A stretch of 64,000 nucleotides of DNA from Endocalyx cinctus. Taxonomy: Eukaryota; Ascomycota; Sordariomycetes; Amphisphaeriales; Apiosporaceae. The position numbers and the translations under genes were made by a program. Location: positions 1,426,001-1,490,000 of the forward strand of contig BCKC01000009.1 of the NCBI GenBank assembly GCA_001600455.1, in the 5' to 3' direction. This document shows, one piece after another, positions 1-12,430 of the stretch. The notes beneath the pieces were generated by a model, which made no database searches, was not told the DNA's origin, and saw only the letters and a list, made by a program, of their open reading frames with translations. Positions within the stretch are counted from its first letter, which is position 1; every line of letters starts with the position of its first letter.

Positions 1-172
1 TTTTTTTCTTTTTCTTTTCTTCTGTTCTCATTCCTTTAGAGTACTCCCAACTACTAATTTATGATCTAGCCTAGCCTCGTCTCGAGAAGCTTCGTAAGAA
101 TAGTAGCTTGCTTTCTTTTGCCTCGGGAATTTCATTTCTACTCTCCACCTATCAGTCGTATTCCCTCCCCCC

Positions 173-204
<32 letters not shown>

Positions 205-3200
205 CAAACAATTTCTCTTTGTCAAACAAAGAAGGAAGAAGAAGAAGAAGAAGAAGAAAGAAAAATCCAAGTTCAGTGTGAGAGAGAAGAAAAATTTTTC
301 CACAACCACGTCACTCTCACACTCGCCCCTTGTTCTAAACCTAAGCTGCCGCGGACGGGGGATGCATTATTTTAGTGTCTCGTCGAACGATTCGAAATAT
401 GCATACGACCTATCAGTATTATTGACATTTGAGAAAGACAATATGAAATGCTGTTTCTTTCTTTCCTTTTTTACTTTCTTTCTACCCTTGTATACTATAC
501 CTCGTAATGTAATGTACGCACGTACGTACGTATATATGTATGTATGTGTATGCATGCATGTACTTGTATGTGTGATGATTTCTTTACCCTTCACCGCGAG
601 ATAGCCAGGCAGCATGCCCGTTTGCCTCCCTTATGGGTTATATCCTTGGCATGAATTCGACCGCCGTCGCATCGCAGCGGTGAGAAAGAAGAATCGGTGT
701 GCCAAAGCAAAAAAAAAAAAAAAAAAGCCAAACAAAAAAGTGATTAAAAATAATAATAAAAATAGTAATAGTAATAATGAGCTATGGCTTTTATATTAAG
801 CCGTCTATCTGTCGATCTGACATGATGCATCAATTTTTACATTTGACGTATGGATCAGGACGAATGTGATATAAAAAATTTTATTCCTCCGTGATTCTTT
901 TCTTCTTCATAGTCTTCAAGACGCCAAGTTACAAGGCATACACACGCACGCATCGCACCCCCGGATTCAACTATGATTTAGTCGTGTGGGCTGATTTGTG
1001 ATCCGCACTAGAGTATATATCTATGTATGCTCTACATAGTATTCTCGCTACTTTATATCTTGTGGCGATGACGAGGTTCTGGGGTGGTCTTTCAGCCAGC
1101 CACGCAGCCCAAGCCCGGTCGCTGCACCTTTTCGTATGACGCCACAACCGTTGCGCACGACCAGTGGGACGTCTGCAATGTAGCGTAGAATACCCAGCAA
1201 AAGAAAAGAAAGCAATGTATCGGATTTTCTTTACACGTGCGCTACAGAGTCGAATAAGGCGAAGAAGTGAGAGAGAGGGGAAAATAAGAAAAATAAGAAC
1301 AAAAAAACATAAAACGTAATATGCCAAGCCGAGGTAAAGATCCGATTGGATTCATAATGTGTTGACTGTGCTAATGGAATTACTTGATACCTTTTGAGAC
1401 CAGCGACTTTAGACTATCGCTGCGTTAAGAAGTAGATGCCGTGGGTCTTAAGGCTACATATCGGGGATGCATCTCGTTTGGTTTGTTTTTATTCTATGAT
1501 CCGGGGGTACGGTAGCCGGTGGCATTGAATGCTTGCTTCTTTTCGGGATGTATCTCCCGTAAGGAAAAAAGGAATTCTTCAGTTTAGCAAGGTATCCACC
1601 GCCTGACGAGGGTAGAAAAAGGGGGGATAGCAGCCCACTTCTTTTCTCTTATCATATGCAGCTCGCGAATGACATCCAACTACACCATAGGTCGGTCGTA
1701 AGCAGTCCGCAAACACAAAAGCATCTCTAACTCTGCGAAAAGCATACCTGCTTCCTTTTGCGCATTCGTGTTCGTGTTCGTACTTATATCTAAGTAGGTA
1801 GGCAAGACGGACAGTTTGGTGCGATAACAGCGACGATCATCCGCCGTACGGATAATGTTTAGAAAGAACGAAAATTCGATGATCAAATTGTCAATAAGGC
1901 AACGCAGAACCAATCAAGCTTCAAAGAGACGATGTACCTACGTCCGATCTAGGACGTCAAGCTGCCTGTGGGTACCTACATGATGGGTAAAACAACGTCG
2001 GTGGCCTTCGCTTAAGCGTAGCACGCGGGTCACCGAGTTCTTGGAGTCGATGAGGCAGTATGCTTGGTGCCCTGTGCGCTCCAAGGTCGACATTGGGATC
2101 TGCAAGGGTGACGGGTAGTATGCACGTGTGCAAAGTTATTGTCGTGTATGTAGATAGTATAAGGTACTGGGAGTTTTATTAGATTCGCCCGAGAAAAAGG
2201 GGGGGACAGAAGTAGAGGTCAGGTGAAAGAAACTGAATAACACAGGGCACACCGTATTGTATTTGATATGTCCGAGGCCGGAATCATGTTTTCGCTCGTT
2301 GAAACTGGCGCCTCGTACTTCCTTCTCGATTGGTGACTCCTTTGCGTGTGTTTGTTTCTTTCATTACGAATATCCTTGGAGGTTATAACATATGTTGCGC
2401 GCATGAAAAGGGCATGCGCTAAGCTCTAGCGCATTCGTTCAAAGAGAAACTTGGGGCGAGTGAGCCTAGCCGGAAAGACATCTCTCTTCAATGATATTTT
2501 AATTCATCGGCTGTAAACTTGATATTGTCAGTTTTCTTTTTTCCTTTTATTTCTTCTTCGCATATCTCAAACGACGGCAAGAGGGAAGGGAGAATGGGAA
2601 GACGCAACCCGGTGGCGGCTCGGTGTGGTAGAATCAAGTATGTATATATAAAAAGTAACCATACTCTTACCGAGAAGCTGCAACATTCCGCTCATCGCAA
2701 GTGCGAGAGCCTCGTCGCTATCGGAAGAGAGGAGGGAGATGGAGGGGTAAAACGTGATAACGGACAAGGACAGTTCTGAATCTGGGTCGGTACCTGTATT
2801 CGAAAATCGAGTTCATTTTTTTTTTTTCTCTTCGAGATCCTGTAGAATTGAGTCGTGTCACCCATACCTTTCTTTCTTTTTCCTTTTTTTTTCTCACTTC
2901 TTCATCGATCCTTCATTTTCTTTTTTTTTTTTTTTTTTCCCCTTCATAGCGGCCACGCTTTTGAAACTTCCCTCCCCCCTCGGAAGAACCGACGAGAACG
3001 AGATAGCTCCCATTATGCCTGTGCGCTAACTTAAGTCATCTATCGCCACTCGTATCTAGGAGGATAATCTATTCGTTATCGTTGACCGGTTTCCTTGGCA
3101 AGCCATCCGGTCTGTGTTGAGGATACCTAGATTAGGAGCATTAGGCACACGATATTGGGGGTTCTCGTTGAATAGTAAGTCACAAGCAGCTTCTCAAAAA

Positions 3201-5360
3201 AACCTCGGCATCCATCATTGAAGACGGATATCATCTACCGCGATGGCAATGGTGTACGTGGCGTCATGGCTTGCGAGATAAGAGGAGGAGTCGTTGGCTC
3301 TCGACAGCTTTTACGCCCGGGCGAAAAAGAATGAAGTAAGGATAAGAGAGGAGATGGGAGTGATGGAGTAAGAGACTGGTAGAATGAGGGAAGGAGAGAG
3401 GGAGGGAAGGTAACTAGGGGCTTGTAAGGTTAGAATCGGGGGACATTCCTGCATCCACTACCATGCACTGCACTACACACGCTAGATCAAGTCACCAACA
3501 GGATGTCTCAGTAAATTAACCCGAAGTTACAGCGCTCTTACGGATATCTATTTAGGCTATCAAAAGTACACACTGTGAAATATTCATCTTTTCAATGGGC
3601 CTATGAATCGGTAGGTTTATTTTTTGGATTGTTCATTGTCTCGAGTAAATCTATTAGTGTAGGGTATATACTGTAGGTATGCGTGCCTTATCTTAGAATC
3701 TCTTCTCTTCCCTTCTCTTCTCCCTCGTCCCCTCCCTCCCTCTCCTCTCCTCTCCTCTCCTCCATTCGGCAAATAAAGATTGGAGGGGAAGAGTAAAGAG
3801 AAACCGACGTACACCCTCCTTTTTTTCAGGGACATGTAAGGGACGTGTATTTGGTCATATGATACGTTTATGATCATGGGAATATTATATCAATAGGGGG
3901 ACATAAGCTTATTAGATACTCGTACCGTACTTTTGCATCCGGGGCCAGTCTTTCTGGTAAGGGTATTTATATTTTTAATATCGTGAATTTCCGTAAGCCC
4001 TTGTAATCATTAGGTATTTTTTCCCCTTTTCTTTTGTAGTTTTAATTTCGGTCTTGGTATGCCGTTGATGCCTAACATGCCCTACCTAGAAACGTCGGTC
4101 TTTGGTCATGATTAGCACCAGGAAGCAGTCTTGTAGGTTTAGAAGGTTGAGAGGGGAGGTAATGGAGGGAGCATGCTAGATGAGCACTTTCCTGGTATCT
4201 GGTAGAGCTTCGTAAGCAAGCATAAGGGAGATCCGCGGTGTACAGCAGCAGATAGTTCTTTGCTGACCGGTATCCGTCAGGCCGCTGCAAGGTTCTATCC
4301 AATCCCTGAAATGACGCCCAGCCGTATGAAACGAGTACGCTAGTGCTCGTCGAAAAAAAAAAAGGTACTTGTAGGCTAGGGAGTTTCTTCCTTGAACAAA
4401 TACGACATAAAATAGATAGGATAATCCGCGTTGCCATCGAGCGCTTTGGGTGCTACGTCTCGTAACATCCGAAAATATGCGCTCCAACAAATCTCTCAAC
4501 CGTGTTTTAAGAGGAAGAAAGATAAGTAAATAGCTTGGTATTATTGTTGCTGCTTTTTTCTACTCACGCTGGTTGATATGCGTTGTGACAAGGGGTATGA
4601 TCCGACGTGGCGATCTCATCGTCTCTGTTGTGCAAGATCCTTTCCTGCACGTCCTCGCTAGATGTCTGGATGAAGCTATCACGGGATCTCTGTACATGCA
4701 CCTGGCGGCGTCTGTGTGTTACTTCCAAAGCATCTACCGATGAAGACAGTCCTAGAATTGCTTGCCATGTCAGGGAAGTGGCAAAAGCGAGAATATCCTT
4801 GAGTGCTTGATTGTGTGGCAAATACTTGATTTCCTTCGAGGAACGCTATATTAGAACCTCGTGAGCTTATACGTATATATGCGGAGATCTAGGTCCTAGT
4901 GGTAGGAAGCATACGTGTCAGAATGTACAGATACCGCAACCTTACTTAGTAGATACCCCATGTTGAAGATCAAAGAGGGTGACATTCGGGATACCGCTTT
5001 TTTCCCCCTTTCTTTGCTGCGGCCGAAGAACAAGATTTAGCAGGCACATAGGATAGATGTCAATGCTGTTAGTACATGGGATACCAATTCGATACCTTGT
5101 ATTTCCATGGTTAATGCCGTCGTAGGCCTAACCTAAGAAGCCCAAGAATGGTAAAGGTCGTAATTATAATGCACTAACGTCGGTGACCAGAGATGGATGA
5201 AATTTCGCTGAGAGAACGGCCAGTATTAGTTCTTTCTTTTGTAGCGTGGCTACGAGCAACTCAACCCGTACCGTTTTCGATAGTACTTATTCTAGGGGTA
5301 CTAATAAGGGATTGTATACTAATTTATCTTACATGTAACTTCGTATTATAGTGCCTTATT

Positions 5361-5420
5361 TCTCTCTCTCTCTCTCTCTCTTTCTTTTTTTCTTTCTTTC
5401 TTTCCTTCTTTCCTTCTTAC
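5361..5420. repeat. CT / CTTT microsatellite
   Basis: A run of alternating C and T is followed by imperfect CTTT and CCTT units. It is a simple sequence repeat with no gene near it. Confidence 0.85.
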
Positions 5421-6833
5421 GAACCTGCAGGATGTAACTACCCGGGAACATGGCTTCGGTTTAGGCCTTCGCATTAGTGTCTTACTGCATCTTCATTCGT
5501 CTCAATTTTGATGATCAAGGCATCAACCCTAATACATCTATCTCAATATGAGAAAACGTGTGATTGATTAGTATGGTTCACGTGTCCCGTCCAACTTGGC
5601 CTACATAGATACGTGGACCTTGCAAAAACCTCAAAATATGATGCTATTTAGGATAGTAACCAATATATTGTGAGTTACCGAGAGAAGAGTCTTGATTCTT
5701 CCCAATCATCGCATAGTAGGAATGAGACAAGCATAGAGTAAAAAATTAGACTATGCTATATACGTGTATGGTTACTTGGTGGCATAAAAGGAAAATTGCT
5801 TGATGAGAATATGTCCGAACTCCCCTACAGTTAACCCCCCTTTTTTCTGATTAATCTACCACCTAAAAGGGGCTATGGTACTAAATTACGGGAAACCAGC
5901 CGTACAAAGTCAATAGCCGGTGAGTCAAGGCAGGCCTTCCTTCAGCTTATTCTTTCTTTTCCGAACATTTCTCATAAAATGTCGTACCATAAAGCTGCGT
6001 GAATGATGAGAGTAGTATAGAAGTTGGAGAAATGCTGCATATGTATGTAAACATGTATGTACGTATGTACATATGTACATATGTACTGTATATAAACGTA
6101 ACATGTAACCGTATAAAGGTGCGTGTGCCGTATGCAATACCTATATACTATGTCTGAGCATGGCTATCAGATTTAGCTTTCTGTAGTGTAGGATCTTCAC
6201 GCCATGCGCAACTGATAAATTTTAACCGCGTATTCGCCGCGGCGTTTATCTTCTATACGCTCGGAGGTATTATCTGCTTGCCTAGACGCATACATACACG
6301 CCTGCATAATTCGCTTGGGTAGAGTCGGCTGGCCGTCTATAGGTTCGGGGCCATACCGAAGTACGAACCGGACCACGTAATAAACCCCCTTTCCCACTCA
6401 CCGGCCCCGCAAATAAATGTGCATCCAGGACAAAAAAAAAAAAAAAGTAAAAAAATAAAAATAAAAGCGATGAAACGTCGACCGCTTCTTTTGTAGTGTC
6501 ACATTGTACGTATCCCGATTTACCATGGCTGAAACGCAGCCTTCAGAAGGTCTAGGCCGAATCCCTAAACTTTTTCCCTTTTCCTTCTTTTTTTTCTTCC
6601 TCCTTCGCCAGCGGAACTGAAGAAGTTGGTCAAGAAATTATACATTTGGCAAATATCACTAGTAGGTTACTCGTCGTATATATTTTTCTTTTCTTCTTCT
6701 TCTTTTACTCTTTTCCTAATTTACCACGTGAACGACTCTTCATGTATGACAAAATCCTTAGGATTGATGTCAGTTCTCGATGACTGAGATGATGGCAGCT
6801 TGGCAGCTTGGATCNGGCTGTGGGACTCCGGTA

Positions 6834-6837
6834 GGGN

Positions 6838-6867
<30 letters not shown>
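6834..6867. repeat. Poly-G tract with ambiguous bases
   Basis: About 30 consecutive G residues, with an N at 6837 inside the run and another N at 6815 just before it. The ambiguous bases show that the sequence and length here are not reliable; open frames reading through it are artefacts. A shorter G run lies near 7133-7148. Confidence 0.9.
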
Positions 6868-6868
<1 letters not shown>

Positions 6869-8123
6869 ATGCGGTGAGACCATCCATCAACATCTGTTGG
6901 GACCTGGAAACTCCCGGTTATCAAACTGTATTCTAACATTGCGATGACGTCGTCGTAAATAATTAAATAGTAAATAAACAAATAGTAAATTGATTGATAT
7001 GATTTAAGATGGTATATGCTGTAAGGCAGTCAATGAATACACGTAGTAGGGAGTATATGTACACCACGTAAATTAGTACCCTAAATATATGTATATTTCT
7101 GGTGGCCGACTAGGCTCAACTAAGTATTCGCCTGGGGGGGGGGGGGGACATCCTAGAGCCTTTAGTTGCTGATAAGATAGATGCATGTCTGATATGTCTC
7201 TTAACTCGAGGTGGGTATATTAGGTATAGTTATGTGTTTGGTTTATATGCACCTCGATCAGAATGGGCTATAATTCTTGTCTCTACTGGGAACTATTTTA
7301 ACGCACCTTTTATTATAGCTGATTGTGTGCGCATATAGACCTACTTAGTAGATACCCAGGGCTGCCAGGGTATAACATCAATCAACGTTCGTATCTTAAA
7401 TCAGCGTTATCACAAAACAACCCGGTAGGTATGGGTTTGGTGATGAAGAAGAAAACTACGATGAAAGAGAGCTTCCGTCAAATCCGAGATCGATGGTCTT
7501 ATGCGCGCACACCATCTTGTTCCTCATCACACACACCGGCATATTATCCGTATTTTTTTTCTGCGGCACATGTCGAAGCGCCCTGTATCTTTTGATCAAT
7601 GCATATCAGTTATACTTCATCTCACTTGAGCTGCAATTGTCATACCCGCACCATGTCAGAGATACGTCCTAGATGAGAGATGTGGGACAGTGATCAGGTT
7701 ACCAAACCCATCCTTTTCAATGTTCTTTTGAAGCCATATAAGTAAATGCAAGACGGCAAATTAGTCTAACACTGTGGGGTCTAACATTGGATAAGTCTAC
7801 CGTAAAGGGTAACAAAAAGGGGGGTAATAAAATACTCTGTCGGCAATCTTTGAGTATGCTCCCCAGGGAGGATTTTCTAAGCGTTTAGACATGGAATACT
7901 AGGAATAGGAAGGGAAGAGAGAAAATAATAATGAAACAGACTCCAATGCACACCCGAAAAATGGATACCAGCTTTTTCACCACGCAACCTCGCATATAAC
8001 CATGCAATGCCTAAAAGCCTCAACTCCGTCACCGTATGTTTTTCTCTTCCGTAGGCCCTGAGGGAAAAAAAAAAGAACAAAGAAAGGTCAAAGTGTATTG
8101 GGTTTGTCATGCAATTCCCTTTC

Positions 8124-9604
8124 TTAGTTCGTGTATTTTCTGAGAGGGAAGACATCACCGGGCATTGGCTGGATGTGCCATGCCTGGCTGGGACCCTCCT
8201 TGTCGAAGGCATCGTCCCAATCCTTCTTGAGATCGTCGGGAATAGCCCAGCCCAAATGCGAGCTTCGCAGTCTCATGCGAACAAGATGTCGCTTCTCTTG
8301 AGAGGAAGCTCCATCAACAAATCCCTCGCGGCGGTGGAGCATGGCAAAGTTGTTGATGAAGTGCATATCACCTGCTTGGGTCTTGACCTCCAATTGAATG
8401 TTCTGGGCAATTGCCTCGACCATGTCGAGAGCTTCACGTTGACTGGCATTGAGTGTGGGGAGGCTCTCAGGTCTGGGATGAGCCGCGTTACCCAGGAGAG
8501 GAGTCCGACCGAAGTTCATAATTAATTTTCCATCGTGATAGAAGATCAACGGCCTGCATTGGAAATGCGGGCTGGTGAAATTGAAATGTGATCAGTCTTT
8601 TAACTAGTATTGAATCTTGGAACCGCAAAAGAAAAAGGAAAGAAAATAGAATCCAATGAAAGGAAAACTTACAGTGCAAGAGGCCAATCAGATTTCGCAA
8701 GGGTACGAATCATGTCTGGGCGGTGGGTTGCAAGGATGTTGTATATAGTGTAGACAGGGGACAATATGCATCTGCCTCCAGATGCCGCAGTGCTGCGGGT
8801 CAACCAGCTAACGAGGTCACCGGCCTCCTCATTGTGGAAAGTCTATAAGCAAGCATTAGTTACCTTGGCAAATCATTTCTTCTTGTTTTTGACTTGTGAC
8901 TTGATTGTCTTGTGAAAATAACTTACAATGGCCGACGTAGAGTGACGGTGGTGACCGAGCTTGATCTCAGTCGAGTTATCAGCAATGATATGGACTATAG
9001 AAGACATTAGCAAAGGCAACATAGACTACGATCCAAGGGAGTATGCGTGTGAAAGAGAGGGAGATGCAGCGACAGTTCTTACCTAGCATGTTTCCACAAT
9101 GGTCTTGTCGTCCTCGCTGGTCAGCCATGTAGGCCTGGACTCCAAGCCAGATGAGTGTCTGATCCTCGACGGAGTAGTCGGCGGGGTCGATGCCGCGGAT
9201 GACACAAAAGCCTTTGCCATTGTATACATCTTCACCAAGAGCTTCTAACTTCTCACCAAGAGTAGGAAGGGGAAAGTTGGATCGGTTGATGAGATCGCCG
9301 TCAAGCTCGAAGCCTATATGAATTGTCAAGCATTAGCACGAAAAACGTAATTCTAGAAGTAATTATATGAAGGCCTACCTTTGAAGTAAGCCAGGCCAGA
9401 CACAATCTCTGCCTTGTCTGCTTCAGTCAAGATGTAAACGAAGTCGGATTCGCTAGCGAAGTCATGCTTGGTCCAGGCAAGGGGCTGGTCCAGCTTGGCT
9501 GGGAAGCCGGTGGGAAGACTCGGCAGGCTGTCAAGGCTGTCATTGCAACCAATTTTCCCCATCTGACCGGGGTGGTTGATGGTACCAACAGTCTGGAACT
9601 CCAT
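8124..9604 (-). CDS. TauD/TfdA-family Fe(II)/2-oxoglutarate dioxygenase (clavaminate-synthase-like)
   Basis: Five exons (9379-9604, 9083-9313, 8927-8994, 8673-8842, 8124-8553) join in frame to about 374 aa, all with GT-AG introns. The fold is read from the N-terminal segment ending VIRGIDP, the iron-binding H-N-E at residues 178-180 in TFHNEEAGDLVSW, the following segment ending in RPD, and the distal His at about 305 in NNFAMLHRREGF; the basic segment RHLVRMRLR probably supplies the 2-oxoglutarate Arg. Such enzymes use Fe(II), O2 and 2-oxoglutarate to hydroxylate or desaturate small molecules; the substrate here cannot be told. The first metal motif has Glu where TauD has Asp; clavaminate synthase also uses His-Glu-His, so activity is plausible. 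The length is normal for the fungal family. The start gives MEFQTVG with an in-frame exon 1. The next gene upstream, the Zn2Cys6 factor, lies on the same strand 2.8 kb away. Confidence 0.9.
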
Positions 9605-12430
9605 GATTGCTATATCGGTACAGCATTAGCCTTCACCTTGACTGATGATCAAAGATAGTGATGATGATAGTGATGACGACGACGATGATCCTACATACCT
9701 ATGAATCTGAAGGGAGAAATGTGATTGTGGGTTTGGTTTTGGATCTTAAATGAGATGGAGGAAGCTTGACAAGTTCTGTCGTCTTGCGAGCGAAGTGAAG
9801 TGAAGTTCAAGTGATGGTCAGTGAAAAGAGAGTTCGGTATAGTGCAAAGATAAAACGATGGTATTCAGAGAGTTGAGAATTGAGTAAAGTATGAGAGTAT
9901 GAGAAGATGAAGAAGATGAAAGATGGAAGAGAGAGAAGATGAGAAGAGAGAAAAGAACCGAGTTGAAATAGTCAAATCCCGGGAGAGGGGAAAATTTTGG
10001 AAAGTTTGAAATGATGAAATGTTCTTTTTCAAAATTCGATTAAAGTTCATATGACGCATCTGTATATCTCGTCTCGGGAAGGGACTTTAATGCTTTATTT
10101 GCTTCAAAACCTATCAATGAAAATAATGTAAAGGAAGGATACAACTGGGTGTTACGTCAATATTCCACACAACTACCCGCTCTCCTACCATAGAGTTCTG
10201 ATACTTCATATGTATATGTATATGTATATGTATATGTGAAGTTGTAATCGGAAAAGTGACGTGGGCGCTTGCCGATGAATGAATAGTACTGCACCTACTT
10301 TGCTTCTCAGATTAAATTTAGGATGGCAGCAAGGGATCATGCCCAACTCCTAATCCGAAGTGAGACAGCATGGCATGACATGGAGACCCAGCTCTGAGGT
10401 TCCCGCCTTCCGAGTTGATCGATAGTGAGAGAGAAAAAAAAAAGAAAGAAAAAAGAAGAAAGAAAAAAAAGGAAATAATAGTGGCAGCGTTAAAGTTTCC
10501 TTTTTGTGTCGTTGCACAAAATGTCCTCCTATGTGGAGGCGACAATACGAAGCCGCATACCGTGTAAACAATATCGATCGTCCCACCCACTAAACGACGT
10601 TGATTATGAAATAAGTTTTGCATGTTAAGGAAAGAGGAAAGAGGGAAGTGGAAGAGGAAGAGGAGGTAACCTTGATATGGTCACACATAGTAAGTCAGCT
10701 CCAGGAAGTAAGTTGGAAGTAAATAATTATCTAGGTAGAGTCAATAAGTGAGTAGCTACCTAGGTACTATGTGAGATGGATCGATCTATATGTCACTTCT
10801 ATCTTCAATTATCATCTGTTAAGTACATTGGTAAATGAGCTTGTCAATGTCAAGGCATGGCGAACAAGGGATATAACCAGGTTAATTGACAAAAGAAAAT
10901 AGTTTAGATCTGAATCAAATTCCCCACTGCTCAAAGGAGCCGCATCAACTTCCTGCGTCCGGTAAAACTTCTTCGATGAAATTTAGATGACTTGGCTTCT
11001 AAAGCTTGGTGATGGGTCGAGTATTATGGGTTTAGGTCCAGAATGCGCAAGCGTCTAGTGTAGTTAATCAATAATTTCCTCACCTGCAACTATGCACCTA
11101 TGTGGAAGAAAAGAAGAAGAAAAAAAAAAGTGAGAAGCAGGGGGGGTTGTTGTTAGCAAGGAATAATACGTATACCCTTGGCATGGTATTATTTTTTCTG
11201 ACAATATCTGACAATTTTGTTGTTGTAGTGGTGGTATCTCTCTCTATTTCGTAAGTACTTCTCTATTGCCGATATCTTCGACTGAGAGAAAGAGAGAGAG
11301 GGAGCCAAAAAAAAAAAAAAACCCCTTTCAAGAGAGAGAATATGCATTACAACTGTCCGCATATCTGTATCGGGAGAGGCTTAGTCCTCTTTCCTTTTTC
11401 CATTACCTTTCCCCCCGCTACGATATTTATGGGTAACATAAAATCTATGTCAAGGATAGATAGTATTACCGATATTATTCGTCGTTAATGAATCGGTGTA
11501 GAGAATCATGGCAGGCTGCAGCCGTCTCGCTTGTTTTGGAAAATGTATTGGAGACTTATAAGAAATATATATATATATATATTTTTAAAGAAAAATTCAT
11601 CCTTACACCTTCTCACACCCCTTGGATTGGCATGCAACATATAGTCAAAGTGATATATAACCTGCAGGGGTCATAACGTACTATAGATATATAGATATAT
11701 AGAAGGTGGTGTATATATGAAAATCCGACCTCGCCTTATTGGGTAACACGTTCGGAGCAGAAATCGCTCTAAGCAAAGGGTCGGCCCGTGGCAGAACGTA
11801 ACACATAAATCCCAACCCGGGGTGGATGTGACAGCCACAAGATCTTAATCTTTCAAAAGAAAACCGCGTCGACTTGATTACAAAGAGAATGTCTCCGGGA
11901 AAAAAGATTCCCGCTTTTATCTTTGTCATCTCGGTGGCACGAAAGGTTGAAATTCGAAAACTTAGACCTGACTTGTTGGCTACGATCTGGGCGAATATTG
12001 GCTGGCTGGCTACTGCTTTTGATTTTATGCTTGATGCAATGCAAGTCTGTTGTAATGCACCCCAGTGGCTCTCCGACCGATGGGTGTGTGTACATCTGTT
12101 TCCCCTAGCCATACAGATAGTTGTACAAAGCCCACATATATACACATATCATTCGTTCACTTCGTTTCTCCACTTCGGATCCCACGCCGATATCGTCGGT
12201 AGTCGCGAAAGGTCAAGGAGACATTTATATCGTCGGTTGTGGTACCCAGTTCTCCTCATAAAGCTGACTTATATAGAAGAAGTCATTTTCGTAATCCTTA
12301 TCCTGTCGCACCTTTTGCCAATGTTTCTCTATGGGTTTTTTTTTTATACCAATCAGCAACTTGGACCCTATATTCATCTTTCGGGGTGGTGTCTGGATGA
12401 AAAAGAAAGAATAAAAAGGAAGGGAAAAGT
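9605..12430. other. Intergenic region
   Basis: Upstream of the dioxygenase and downstream of the Zn2Cys6 gene. It holds purine-rich stretches (9890-9960), a (TATATG)n run near 10209-10238, A-tracts near 10434-10470 and 11290-11320, and (TA)n near 11566-11582. A 186-codon plus-strand frame at 11874-12434 has no recognisable domain and lies in the 3' region of the neighbouring gene, so I do not call it. Confidence 0.5.
10209..10238. repeat. TATATG microsatellite
   Basis: Four to five head-to-tail copies of a six-base TATATG unit in the upstream intergenic region of the dioxygenase gene. Confidence 0.85.

Larger units (their letters stand above)
1..8123. other. Intergenic region, no gene recognised
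   Basis: I see no frame with a recognisable domain or believable exon chain here on either strand. The stretch holds CT/GT microsatellites near 170-205, A-tracts, ATGT/TACG repeats near 525-565 and 6030-6110, a CTCCT-rich tract near 3705-3765, and CT and CTTT runs near 5361-5420. Short open frames in it are low-complexity or lack splice context. It may contain upstream regulatory sequence of a gene to the left, or RIP-decayed sequence, but nothing specific can be claimed. Confidence 0.5.

Noticed and set aside
6705..6981. Proline-run open frames around the poly-G tract
   Set aside because: They arise from translating the poly-G run that contains N bases; the sequence is unreliable and no gene is implied.
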